64,000 nt of DNA from WTFY01 sp011523795. Its GTDB lineage: Bacteria; Pseudomonadota; Gammaproteobacteria; UBA4575. The notes under the pieces are model-generated. The model had not been told where the DNA came from. It worked only from the letters and a program-made list of their open reading frames with translations, and did no database searches. Below are positions 25,219 through 33,339 of this stretch, piece after piece. The translations under genes were made by a program, and so were the position numbers. How positions within the stretch are numbered: the stretch's first letter is position 1; the number at the start of each line of letters is the position of its first letter. Where the stretch lies: assembly GCA_965207475.1 (NCBI GenBank), contig OZ242278.1:1116001-1180000 (forward strand), written 5' to 3'.

Positions 25219-25584
25219 ACGATACGATTGATACTATTGCAGAGTGGCAGTTTTCGGTGGTATATCCGCAGTGACAATGGCAGCGAGTTCAAGGCCGGTG
25301 TACTGCAGAAGTGGCTACGTAAGGTCCATGTTGAACCGATCTACACCTACCCGGGCAGCCCCTGGGAGAATGGGTATAACGAACGGTTCAATGGCACACT
25401 GCGGTATGAAGTGCTGGATACGGAGGTCTTTTACTCACTGGATGAAGCTAAGTCTGTGACCACGCAATGGATCCACCAGTACAATCACATTAGACCTCAT
25501 CAATCACTGGATCACCGGCCACCTGTACCGGAAACTATCGTTCCAACTCTCTCACAAACACTGGTACATACTCAGGGGGCTTGA
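25219..25584 (+). pseudogene. IS3-family transposase remnant (orfB C-terminal part)
   Basis: About 110 codons of the DDE integrase core: YIRSDNGSEFKAGVLQKWL contains the second Asp, and YPGSPWENGYNERFNGTLR the catalytic Glu, followed by YNHIRPHQSLDHRPPVPE. The first Asp region, orfA and the left end are missing. It lies 50 bp upstream of the P450 gene and marks the right edge of the accessory island. Confidence 0.85.
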
Positions 25585-25761
25585 CAGATCACACTTGGGT
25601 TTCTCTTCCAGTTCGTTGCACAATTCCTTGATGCGGCACACATGGTATTCATGCGCACCACTTGGCTGGTTTTCCAGCCACTCGATCCATCCGGCAAACA
25701 AAAGAGGCGAAATTGGAATGAGAACAGCAATCGCCACCAGCACGAAACCCGTTAATGTCAT
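25552..25761 (-). CDS. Small membrane protein whose end runs into the IS remnant
   Basis: A 69-residue frame with one strong N-terminal membrane helix (residues 3-25), then a charged tail with CRIKELCNELEEKPKC. The last dozen codons lie inside the IS3 remnant, so the native C-terminus was probably replaced by the insertion. A GGAGG sits about 12 bases before the ATG. Function unknown; it may be inactive. Confidence 0.5.
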   Translation of the reverse strand: MTLTGFVLVAIAVLIPISPLLFAGWIEWLENQPSGAHEYHVCRIKELCNELEEKPKCDLSSPLSMYQCL

Positions 25762-25803
25762 TTGCCTTCTGAACCTCCGTTAACGCTGTGCTCACGCAAA
25801 GCA

Positions 25804-26073
25804 CTATTTGCCCATCAACCGGCGACGTTGCTGTCGTGTAGCGTGAAAAGCTGTCTTCATAGTTTCGCCTTCAGTAGCGACAAAGACATCCTGCAGGCGC
25901 GACAGCCAAATCACCAGACGTTTCGCTTCCCGCTCAACTTCCGCGACATCCTTGCGGGTCAGGATCAGGCCCTTCGGGGTTTCAGTGCCTAACTGGGCAA
26001 CGAGCTTGAGGTCGTGCTCTTGGATTCCCCGTTGCTGACAACGTGCCTGGATATGCTTGGTCAACATGTACAT
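25804..26073 (-). CDS. DUF4258-like small protein
   Basis: An 89-residue soluble protein starting MYMLTKHIQARCQQRGIQEHDL, where the HxxxRxxQRGI pattern is that of DUF4258 and related RelE-like small proteins. It continues GLILTRKDVAEVEREAKRL and ends in a basic tail RQQRRRLMGK. The family is often linked to toxin-antitoxin loci, but no antitoxin is adjacent. The frame extends to 26166 but the upstream part is poor. Confidence 0.6.
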   Translation of the reverse strand: MYMLTKHIQARCQQRGIQEHDLKLVAQLGTETPKGLILTRKDVAEVEREAKRLVIWLSRLQDVFVATEGETMKTAFHATRQQRRRLMGK

Positions 26074-26222
26074 GACAGTCTTTCTCAATTGCCAGGCTTG
26101 TTGGAGTTGGAGACCATCAGAAATCGGACAACTTAAGAGCTCTGCAGTGGCGCAGGCTGTCCGCAAGCGTCGAGTTAATGTGTGCCATTAGGTGCTAATG
26201 TTGGCTTTACAGTAGTTTCACC

Positions 26223-26420
26223 ATGTACAAAGCGTTCCTAATAATTTGCCTTGTTCTATCAATGGGATCAGTCAATGCTGGCAGGGATCCAGAATTGATG
26301 GATAGACTTGAGTCGGAATTGAAAGAAGAAATATCGTTTGCAACATTCGCATACTGTAGAGTACTAACGAATGTGCTGAATAACACAGGGATTGAAAACA
26401 GAATCTGTGTATATTATTGA
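26223..26420 (+). CDS. Small secreted hypothetical protein
   Basis: A 65-residue frame with a clear signal peptide (MYKAFLIICLVLSMGSVNAG). The mature part of about 45 residues is acidic, with two cysteines that could pair. The ribosome site is weak. It stands alone just before tRNA-Phe, which is on the other strand. No family recognised. Confidence 0.5.
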   Translation: MYKAFLIICLVLSMGSVNAGRDPELMDRLESELKEEISFATFAYCRVLTNVLNNTGIENRICVYY

Positions 26421-26426
26421 AATATA

Positions 26427-26502
26427 TGGTGGCCAGGGGCGGAATCGAACCACCGACACGAGGATTTTCAGTCCACTGCTCTACCGACTGAGCTACCTGG
26501 CC
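26427..26502 (-). tRNA. tRNA-Phe (GAA)
   Basis: Read on the minus strand, the 76-nt gene folds into a standard cloverleaf. The acceptor GGCCAGG pairs with CCTGGCC, the D-arm is AGCTCAGTCGGTAGAGC, the anticodon loop CTGAAAA carries GAA, and the T-arm is GTCGGTGGTTCGATTCC. The terminal CCA is encoded (26427-26429). It lies beside the accessory island, a common integration neighbourhood, though no duplicated 3' end was found. Confidence 0.97.
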
Positions 26503-26569
26503 AGATTTTAAGGAATTGTGCTGAGACTCCCGTGAAGTAACAAGAGCCGCGCATATATTTCAGAAATTG

Positions 26570-26845
26570 CTATTCGTTGCCCGGCTCAACAAATTCCTTG
26601 GGTTTTTCCGATCCTTCTCCAAAAAAGAATTTCTCCATCTCTTCTTCCAGGAACTTACGCGCTTTGGGATCAACAGGAGTCAACCGATACTCATTGATTA
26701 ACATGGTCTGATGACTTACCCATTTCTGCCATCCTTCCTTGGAAACGTTTTCGTAAATTTTTTGCCCGAGATCACCTGGATAAGGCATGTACTCAAGACC
26801 TTCCGCTTCTTTATTCAGCTTTACACATTGAACCATGCGTGTCAT
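26570..26845 (-). CDS. yggX: Fe(II) trafficking/oxidative damage protection protein YggX
   Basis: A 91-residue YggX protein with the conserved VQCVKLNKEAEGL (including the redox Cys), PYPGDLGQKIYENVS, WQKWVSHQTMLINEYRL and C-terminal MEKFFFGEG. It protects iron-sulfur enzymes and is typically encoded downstream of mutY, as here. The ATG lies 35 bases inside the mutY end, so translation is coupled. Confidence 0.97.
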   Translation of the reverse strand: MTRMVQCVKLNKEAEGLEYMPYPGDLGQKIYENVSKEGWQKWVSHQTMLINEYRLTPVDPKARKFLEEEMEKFFFGEGSEKPKEFVEPGNE

Positions 26846-27902
26846 GGGAGCTTTCCTTTGTATTCAACATAGTCTGCCGCAGAACCTTGCGGACCGGGGC
26901 AGCCAGACCGATTTTTTCACAAGGCGCTTTATACCAAACCCCGGCATCATCTTCCATCACACCAATGGATTGACCAACCAGTTGCACCAGTTTCAGATGC
27001 ATATGCAGCCTGTAATGCGAAAAAGTATGAGTCATTACTGGCAAGGCCTGTGTCCTGTAGGCAAGTTCCCCGTATCTATTGTCTAGCCATTCTAACAGGC
27101 TGGCATCGTCGACAAATTCTGGAAAACTGTACAGGCCACCCCAAATACCCGCTGGCGGGCGCTTTTCCAGCCAGATGGCACCCTGAACATCTTTTACCAT
27201 TACTACCTGTATCTTACGCTGAGGCAAAATGCGAGAAGGCTTTGCGGTGGGCAGCTCATGCTGGCGATGCTGCCTGAAGGCCTTGCAACCGTTTTGGACT
27301 GGACACGACAGGCAATCTGGGTGTACACGGGTACACAGCGTTGCCCCGATATCCATAATGGCCTGCGTGTAGTCAGCGACCTGGCCTTTCGAAATCGGCA
27401 ACAGGGACTCTGCATGTGCCCAGAGCTGGGCTTCGACCTTGCGTTCACCGGACCAGCCCTCCACTGCAAAATACCTTGCCAGCACACGCTTTACATTGCC
27501 ATCCAGGATGGCATGTCGTTGATGGAAGCCCAGTGCCAGAATAGCCGCTGCCGTGGAACGACCGATTCCTGGCAGGGCAGACATTTCTTTCATGTCGTCG
27601 GGGAACCGGCCTTGATAAAACTCACATACCTGTCGTGCGGTCTTGTGCAGGTTTCGTGCACGCGCATAATATCCCAGCCCGGCCCAGTAGTGCAGTATCT
27701 CATCAACTCCGGCATCAGCCAGCTCTCTGACATCCGGAAAGCGCTGGATAAACTTCTGGTAATACGGAATCACTGTATCGACTCGCGTCTGCTGCAGCAT
27801 GATTTCTGAAACCCAGATTTTGTACGGGTCAGGATTTTGCTGCCACGGAAGGTCTTTCCTGCCATGGAGCTGAAACCACGCCAGAACCTGCTTGCTGAAC
27901 AT
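26811..27902 (-). CDS. mutY: A/G-specific adenine DNA glycosylase MutY
   Basis: Removes adenine mispaired with 8-oxoguanine. The glycosylase domain has catalytic Glu in VSEIMLQQTRV, the helix-hairpin-helix LPGIGRSTAAAIL, and the catalytic Asp in AIMDIGATLC. The 4Fe-4S loop follows as C-x6-C-x2-C-x5-C (CTRVHPDCLSCPVQNGC). A C-terminal MutT-like domain with FSHYRLHMHL recognises the lesion. The start at 27902 (MFSKQVLAWF) fits the family; an in-frame codon at 27920 adds six residues. Confidence 0.97.
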   Translation of the reverse strand: MFSKQVLAWFQLHGRKDLPWQQNPDPYKIWVSEIMLQQTRVDTVIPYYQKFIQRFPDVRELADAGVDEILHYWAGLGYYARARNLHKTARQVCEFYQGRFPDDMKEMSALPGIGRSTAAAILALGFHQRHAILDGNVKRVLARYFAVEGWSGERKVEAQLWAHAESLLPISKGQVADYTQAIMDIGATLCTRVHPDCLSCPVQNGCKAFRQHRQHELPTAKPSRILPQRKIQVVMVKDVQGAIWLEKRPPAGIWGGLYSFPEFVDDASLLEWLDNRYGELAYRTQALPVMTHTFSHYRLHMHLKLVQLVGQSIGVMEDDAGVWYKAPCEKIGLAAPVRKVLRQTMLNTKESSHDTHGSMCKAE

Positions 27903-27976
27903 GCCCACATTAATACCCACAGCCTGCGAACAATGTTGTCTGTCGATGAACCAGTCCTAAGAGACCGCATCCACAA

Positions 27977-28459
27977 TCATTGCCCGTCACGTTCCCAAAT
28001 CCCCGACTTGCCACCCGATTTCCTGACAAGGCCAACCGTCTGGAATGTCATACCCCGGTCTACAGCCTTGCACATGTCATATACCGTCAACAACGCGATC
28101 TGCACGGCAGTTAGTGCTTCCATTTCCACCCCGGTCTGTCCGACTGATTCCACCGTAGCTTTACAGTAAACTGCCGGGGGCGCCTCTTCAGCCTCCAGTT
28201 CCACTTCCACCGAAGTGATCTGGATGGGATGACAAAGAGGAACCAGATCAGGAGTTTTCTTGGCAGCGGATATGCCGGCAATTCGAGCAACCCCCAGTAC
28301 ATCCCCTTTTTTATTGCCGCCTCTCTGAATCAGCTGTAAGGTTTCTGCCTGCATGCATATCCGCCCGTCAGCAGTAGCCTGGCGGCGGGTGACGGGTTTT
28401 TCACCGATATTCACCATATGGGCTTCACCTTGGGGATTAAAGTGCGTAAATTTACTCAT
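27977..28459 (-). CDS. moaC: Cyclic pyranopterin monophosphate synthase MoaC
   Basis: Second enzyme of molybdopterin synthesis. The 160-residue protein starts MSKFTHFNPQGEAHMVNI and contains KKTPDLVPLCHPI, QTGVEMEALTAV and the catalytic YDMCKAVDRGM with the essential Lys and Asp. An upstream ATG at 28525 would add 22 residues of poor fit. It is divergent from moaD, with 84 bp between the chosen starts. Confidence 0.96.
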   Translation of the reverse strand: MSKFTHFNPQGEAHMVNIGEKPVTRRQATADGRICMQAETLQLIQRGGNKKGDVLGVARIAGISAAKKTPDLVPLCHPIQITSVEVELEAEEAPPAVYCKATVESVGQTGVEMEALTAVQIALLTVYDMCKAVDRGMTFQTVGLVRKSGGKSGIWERDGQ

Positions 28460-28543
28460 GTCATCCAATCCGAGTTCCCGGAACTGTGATGGTACCATCT
28501 GGTACCAATGTTTCGTATGACTCAAAAACGGTGAAGTTGAACG

Positions 28544-28777
28544 ATGTCAGTCCACGTAAAGTATTTTGCGAGCCTACGCGAGGAGATCGGCCGTGCAGAG
28601 GACTCAGTCTCGATTTCCGGCACAGCCACAGTTGAGGAAATCTGGCACCAAACGACGGGCAACCTGCAGCGTGATAACCTAGTGCTGGTAGCCGTCAACC
28701 AAGAGTACGCCGATTTTGATCATATCGTCCAAGATGGTGACGAAGTCGCATTCTTTCCCCCTGTCACCGGAGGCTAG
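28544..28777 (+). CDS. moaD: Molybdopterin synthase sulfur-carrier subunit MoaD
   Basis: A 77-residue beta-grasp protein ending in the required Gly-Gly (FFPPVTGG), which is thiocarboxylated to supply sulfur for molybdopterin. It also shows VKYFASLREEIG and DGDEVAFFPP. The usual partner moaE is not downstream: only about 125 bp separate it from the convergent protease gene. Confidence 0.95.
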   Translation: MSVHVKYFASLREEIGRAEDSVSISGTATVEEIWHQTTGNLQRDNLVLVAVNQEYADFDHIVQDGDEVAFFPPVTGG

Positions 28778-28904
28778 TCTTTCTTAATCGAATACCGCAA
28801 CCTGCATTCAATCGTGCACCTTGCACAGTGTTCAGCCCGTGCAGGCTCACCGTTTGTACCTTGAACCTATACTGATATTCCACGCGACGGGCCAGATAAC
28901 CTGC

Positions 28905-30266
28905 TTACCGGATCAGAATAAACAGGCCCCTTGATGCACGCTGGATATTCAACAGCAATGCCTCTGGATTTTTCTTGATGGCAGCCTTCATGTCTTTGAT
29001 CGTCTTGACGCGTTCCCTGTTCACACTGATAACGATATCCCCTTTGCGCAGCCCGGCCGACGCAGCCTTGCCGCGTGCCTGAACCACCTCAATTCCAGCG
29101 GCAGTCCTGCGCGAAGGATCTTCTTGTGCTTCACTGAACTTGGCACCTGCCAGTTTTTCACTAAGCGTATTGCCACTGACCGTGTAGGTCGTGTGCCGGC
29201 CCACTGAAGCAGTGAGACTGCGTGTCTTGCCATCCCTCAATACCTCGATCTCGACTTCAGAACCCACCCTTAACAATCCTATTTCATTACGTACCTGGGC
29301 CGAATTGTCCACCTCACGTCCGTTGACAGCAGTGATGACGTCACCCACCTTTATGCCTGCTTTCTGTGCCGGAGATTTCGCTTCAACGCGTGCCACCACC
29401 ACACCCTTCTTGCGAGCTACACCGAATGCCTCGGCCAGTTCAGGAGTCAGGTCCTGCACGACAAACCCGAGTCGACCCCTTCTGACCTCGCCATGCTCAA
29501 CCAGTTGGGAAATGATCTGCCTGGCCATATTGACCGGTATTGCAAACCCGATCCCTATGTTGCCGCCGCCTGATCCGTAAATGGCCGTATTGATGCCAAT
29601 GAGTTCCCCTCGCAGATTTACCAGTGCACCGCCTGAATTGCCTGGATTGATGGACGCATCGGTCTGGATGAAGTCTTCATACGATTCAATTCCGAGCCCA
29701 CTACGCCCGAGGGCGCTCACAATGCCGGACGTTACTGTTTGGCCCAATCCGAAAGGATTGCCGATCGCCACCACGAAATCTCCCTGTCGGAGGTGGTCTG
29801 AATCCCCGAGTGCGATCTCAGTCAGCCGCTCTGCATCAATCTGAATCACTGCAATGTCCGCACCGGGGTCCTTGCCGATAACCTTCGCATTGAAACGCTG
29901 TCCATCCTCCAGTGTCACAACTATGTCTTCGGCCTTGTCAATAACGTGCGAGTTCGTCACGATGTAACCGTCATTTGCATCCACGATAACACCTGACCCC
30001 AATCCGCTAATGCGCCGTTCACGGCGCTGCTCGGGCACATCGAAAAACCGCCTAAAGAACGGATCATCAAAAAACGGGTCGCGAACGATGACTTTACCCG
30101 TAGTGGAAATATTGACAACTGCAGGGGTAGTCTTCTCCAGCATCGGGGCAAGTGTCGGCAGGACCAGGTTGTTTGACCCGGCAGCCGGGGCACCCGATAC
30201 GGGAGTCAGGATCACCACTAAGCCCAATATCAAAGCTTTTTGAAATACTCTCAGCATCTTCTGCAC
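28905..30266 (-). CDS. degQ: DegQ/DegP-family periplasmic serine protease
   Basis: HtrA protease-chaperone of 453 residues that clears misfolded envelope proteins. It has a signal peptide (about residues 1-30), a trypsin-like domain with His (TNSHVID), Asp (GADIAVI) and Ser (NPGNSGGAL), then two PDZ domains (about residues 260-355 and 370-450). The loop between the catalytic His and the N-terminus is short, as in DegQ rather than DegP. No sigma-E promoter could be assigned. Confidence 0.96.
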   Translation of the reverse strand: MQKMLRVFQKALILGLVVILTPVSGAPAAGSNNLVLPTLAPMLEKTTPAVVNISTTGKVIVRDPFFDDPFFRRFFDVPEQRRERRISGLGSGVIVDANDGYIVTNSHVIDKAEDIVVTLEDGQRFNAKVIGKDPGADIAVIQIDAERLTEIALGDSDHLRQGDFVVAIGNPFGLGQTVTSGIVSALGRSGLGIESYEDFIQTDASINPGNSGGALVNLRGELIGINTAIYGSGGGNIGIGFAIPVNMARQIISQLVEHGEVRRGRLGFVVQDLTPELAEAFGVARKKGVVVARVEAKSPAQKAGIKVGDVITAVNGREVDNSAQVRNEIGLLRVGSEVEIEVLRDGKTRSLTASVGRHTTYTVSGNTLSEKLAGAKFSEAQEDPSRRTAAGIEVVQARGKAASAGLRKGDIVISVNRERVKTIKDMKAAIKKNPEALLLNIQRASRGLFILIR

Positions 30267-30314
30267 CGTGTCCGTTGAAAATGTGACCGGGCCAGATTAT
30301 ACGGGGATATATGG

Positions 30315-31226
30315 TTAAAAGTATTCACGTGGATTGAACTTAAAATGATGTTCCATATTCCTGTACAACTCCCTGTCCTGTTCTGTCAAGGCCTCAGGTA
30401 CTACGATCTGCAAAATGATAATCTGGTCTCCAGCAGGATTCCCCGGCAGGCCGCGCTTACTCAAACGCAGCTTCTTGCCCGGCTTTGAATTGCCAGGAAT
30501 ACTCATCTCCACTCGACCTCCAAGAGTCGGAACCTTTATACGTGCGCCGAGCGCAGCCTCCCACGGACTGACCGGCAAATCCAGTAGAACATCCCGGCCA
30601 TCCAGCTCGAAGAGTCGATGAGGCAGTATCTTTATTTCAAAATAAAGATCTCCACTCGAACCACCCCCTGCACCTGCACCACCCTGTCCAGCAAGACGTA
30701 TTCTTTGGCCTGAAGTTACGCCAGGCGGAATCTTGACCTCCAGACTGCGGCCACTGGAGAGCCTCACACTCTTGGTTGCACCTGAAAAGGTTTCTTCCAG
30801 GGTGATTGACAAACTCGCATGCTGGTCCGCACCTTTTGCTTGACGGGCTTGGCCCGGTGCAAAGCCCCCACCGAACAACGATTCGAAAAAGTCACTGAAA
30901 CCGGATGTGTCAAACCCTGAGTGGGAAAAAGAAGTGCGGCCTGAAAAGCCAGAATTGAAGATATGCATGTCCTGCCAACCGGGAGGTGGCTGAAAATCCT
31001 GGCCCGCTCGCCAGTTGGCTCCAAGTTGATCGTATGCCTGTCGTTTTTGCGAATCTTTCAGGACTTCATACGCCTCACCCACTTCCTTGAATTTTTCCTC
31101 TGCACCCGGTTCACGGCTTACATCAGGGTGATATTTTCGTGCAAGTCGGCGATAAGCCCGCTTGATATCACCTTCTTCTGCATCTCGCTTTACGCCCAGT
31201 GTTTCATAGTAATCTTTATATTGCAT
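30315..31226 (-). CDS. cbpA: DnaJ-like co-chaperone CbpA
   Basis: A 303-residue J-protein. The J-domain (residues about 5-70) has the HPD tripeptide in RKYHPDVSREP. A Gly/Phe-rich linker and two C-terminal beta domains follow (VKIPPGVTSGQRIRLAGQG, DVLLDLPVSPWEAALGA). No cysteine zinc finger is present, so it is CbpA-type. It stimulates DnaK. The hsp20 gene lies 86 bp upstream on the same strand, so both may be read from the heat-shock promoter. Confidence 0.94.
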   Translation of the reverse strand: MQYKDYYETLGVKRDAEEGDIKRAYRRLARKYHPDVSREPGAEEKFKEVGEAYEVLKDSQKRQAYDQLGANWRAGQDFQPPPGWQDMHIFNSGFSGRTSFSHSGFDTSGFSDFFESLFGGGFAPGQARQAKGADQHASLSITLEETFSGATKSVRLSSGRSLEVKIPPGVTSGQRIRLAGQGGAGAGGGSSGDLYFEIKILPHRLFELDGRDVLLDLPVSPWEAALGARIKVPTLGGRVEMSIPGNSKPGKKLRLSKRGLPGNPAGDQIIILQIVVPEALTEQDRELYRNMEHHFKFNPREYF

Positions 31227-31312
31227 ACGTACATTCTATGCTTCAGATCAGCGGAACGCCGCGGCGGACGCAGCGTTCCGTGGTCCTTGCATACATCCTG
31301 AATGGATGGAAG

Positions 31313-31750
31313 TTACCCCTCTACCGTGATTTTCTTCGGCAACGCCTTTTCCTTTTTCGGCACCCGAAGCGTCAGCACTCCATGCACCGTCTTGGCGGAA
31401 ATGTGGTCTGAGTCAGCCGTGTCGGGAAGCGTGAAACGACGAAAAAAACTACCGTATACACGTTCCGTTCGGGTATAGCCGTGTCCCTCTTCATGACTGT
31501 CTGACTTTCGTTCACCTTTCACGGTCAACACTCCGTCTTCCAGAGAAACTTCAATATCCTTCGGATCCACACCCGGCAGTTCCGCGCTCACCTCGTAGGC
31601 ATCCTTACCTTCCTTGATATCAATTGGAGGAACCCAGTCAGATGCTGTGTCCGTGTATCCCACTTGGTTGCCGTTGAAAATGCGATCCATTTCTCCACGA
31701 AATTCCCTCAAAGAATCCCACGGGTCACGATATATTCTTCTTGCAAGCAT
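31313..31750 (-). CDS. Small heat-shock protein, Hsp20 family
   Basis: A 145-residue alpha-crystallin-domain holdase. The N-terminal arm RIYRDPWDSLREFRGEMDRIF precedes the domain (about residues 42-135), with ELPGVDPKDIEVSLEDGVLTVKGERK-type strands, RVYGSFFRRFTLP, and the closing A-x-x-x-G-V-L-T-L-R-V-P motif, then KALPKKI. A sigma-32-like promoter is 37 bp upstream of the ATG and an AGGAGG site directly precedes it. Confidence 0.96.
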   Translation of the reverse strand: MLARRIYRDPWDSLREFRGEMDRIFNGNQVGYTDTASDWVPPIDIKEGKDAYEVSAELPGVDPKDIEVSLEDGVLTVKGERKSDSHEEGHGYTRTERVYGSFFRRFTLPDTADSDHISAKTVHGVLTLRVPKKEKALPKKITVEG

Positions 31751-31786
31751 GTTAGCCTCCTAAATCTAATAATTGATGACCAATAG

Positions 31787-31812
31787 ATATGGGCTAAACA
31801 TGTATTTTCAAG
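31787..31812 (-). promoter_or_regulatory. Sigma-32 heat-shock promoter of hsp20
   Basis: On the minus strand CTTGAAA (31806-31812) is followed after 12 bases by CCCATAT (31787-31793). These match the heat-shock -35 and -10 elements with proper spacing. The transcript would begin about 30 bp before the hsp20 ATG. Confidence 0.75.
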
Positions 31813-31824
31813 CTTGAGAGTCCA

Positions 31825-32355
31825 TTATTTTCCTGCCGGATCGACCTTTTCGTATTCAAACTGTCCAGCCTTGCGGTTTTTTTGCACGGCCTGGGGAGTG
31901 AATACCTGTCCATTCATGGCCAGGTATGTCCCGTGAGACAAATGCTGGGCAGCAGCAATGGCGTAACCTATATTGAAGACCGCATCGGTATTTCGGAATC
32001 GGGCCGGCTGCATGGCACCCGTCAACACGATGGTCTTGCCCGGGATGTCCTGAAGGCATAGAGCAGTCTCCACCATGGTGTCGGTTCCATGAGTGATCAG
32101 AATGTGTTGACATGGCTCGGTCCTGACAAGATCAGCAATGTAGGTGCGATCCTGTGCAGTCATATCAAGGCTGTCCTTCCTGAGAATGGATTCCACTTCA
32201 AACGGGAACCCTGCCAGTCCCTCTTCGAGAATTTCACCCACTACTGGTTCACCTATCTGATACTCACTCAGTGCATCAAAGTACACCTTGTCTAGGGTAC
32301 CTCCTGCACAAAATATCTTGACTCGATGTTTTTCCAGGTGGAAGTCATGGTTCAT
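31825..32355 (-). CDS. Short asparaginase-domain protein
   Basis: A 176-residue protein equal to the N-terminal domain of type-I/II L-asparaginase: both threonine motifs are present (FCAGGTLDK and ITHGTDTMVETA), together with VLTGAMQPARF and DAVFNIGYAIA. The C-terminal domain of full-length asparaginases (about 330 residues) is missing. Such short forms are annotated widely in proteobacteria, so this is probably intact rather than broken. Whether it hydrolyses asparagine is unknown. Confidence 0.85.
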   Translation of the reverse strand: MNHDFHLEKHRVKIFCAGGTLDKVYFDALSEYQIGEPVVGEILEEGLAGFPFEVESILRKDSLDMTAQDRTYIADLVRTEPCQHILITHGTDTMVETALCLQDIPGKTIVLTGAMQPARFRNTDAVFNIGYAIAAAQHLSHGTYLAMNGQVFTPQAVQKNRKAGQFEYEKVDPAGK

Positions 32356-32376
32356 GGGTTTATGCCTCGCAAAAGC

Positions 32377-33243
32377 TTACTCTACGTTCTGGACCTGCTC
32401 TCGCATTTGTTCGATCAGGACCTTCAGGTCAACTGCGGCCCGTGTGGTCTCCAAGTCAGCCGATTTGGATGACAGGGTATTGGCTTCACGGTGAAATTCC
32501 TGGATGAGAAAATCAAGGCGCCTGCCGGACACATCACGGCTTGCAAAGATTGAAGCCATCTCATCCAGATGGCTTTGCAGCCGGTCCAGTTCCTCCATGA
32601 TATCCAGCTTCTGTGCAAGGAAGACAAGTTCTTGCTCAAGCCGGACCGGATCAAGCTCGTGCAAAAGCTCACCGGCCCGTTGCTGCAGCTTTTCTCGAAC
32701 TGATACCAGCACCTGCGGGTAACGATTGCGCACAGCCGTGACAATGGACCGGACTTCAGCACACTTGTCCAGCAAGATTGCTTCAATCCGAGCGCCTTCC
32801 GCACTTCGCGTATCGGCCAACTGGTCAACTGCCTTTTCGAAAAGCCGGGTACAGGCAGCATGAAAGGCTTGCATATCTCTTTCTGCAGACTGCACCACCC
32901 CAGGCCAGGCCAGGACATCCGAGGCACGAACCGGCGCAGGGGCCGAAAGCTTTTCATTCAACTGCTGGATCTGCACAAGCAGGCAATCCAGCAGGGGCCT
33001 GTTGAGTTCCAGTGCAGCCGATTGCACATCGGTAAACCGGTAACGGAACGCACAATCAATTTTCCCGCGTGTAAAACGAGCCTGAAGATGCTTGCGCAAC
33101 GATAATTCCAGCCTGCGAAACTCCTCCGGGAGACGGAAAGATATATCCAGATAGCGATGATTGACAGAACGCACTTCCCAGACCAGGTCACCCAGTTCAC
33201 TGGTGTCCTCGACTCGCGCAAATCCTGTCATACTGTGCAGCAT
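32377..33243 (-). CDS. yicC: YicC-family endoribonuclease
   Basis: A 288-residue protein beginning MLHSMTGFARVED and containing EVRSVNHRYLDISFRLPEEF, FTRGKIDCAFRY and the C-terminal DUF1732 segment GRRLDFLIQEFHREANTLSSK-type, ending in a Leu/Glu-rich helix. YicC proteins form hexamers that cleave RNA. It is divergent from rph, its usual neighbour. Confidence 0.97.
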   Translation of the reverse strand: MLHSMTGFARVEDTSELGDLVWEVRSVNHRYLDISFRLPEEFRRLELSLRKHLQARFTRGKIDCAFRYRFTDVQSAALELNRPLLDCLLVQIQQLNEKLSAPAPVRASDVLAWPGVVQSAERDMQAFHAACTRLFEKAVDQLADTRSAEGARIEAILLDKCAEVRSIVTAVRNRYPQVLVSVREKLQQRAGELLHELDPVRLEQELVFLAQKLDIMEELDRLQSHLDEMASIFASRDVSGRRLDFLIQEFHREANTLSSKSADLETTRAAVDLKVLIEQMREQVQNVE

Positions 33244-33339
33244 GGCTGCCCCCCCATTAGCCGGTTCAAATTCTGCCTGCCCGGTGCAGACGCCTTTTTT
33301 GCGTATAATACGCCTCTTTTCACATCATCAGGTTGTCTT

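Noticed and set aside
26427..26502. tRNA-Phe as an integration site for the island
   Set aside because: No second copy of the tRNA 3' end and no integrase gene were seen in the window.
31825..32355. Asparaginase as a truncated pseudogene
   Set aside because: Both threonine motifs are intact, the end is clean, and short one-domain homologues are known.
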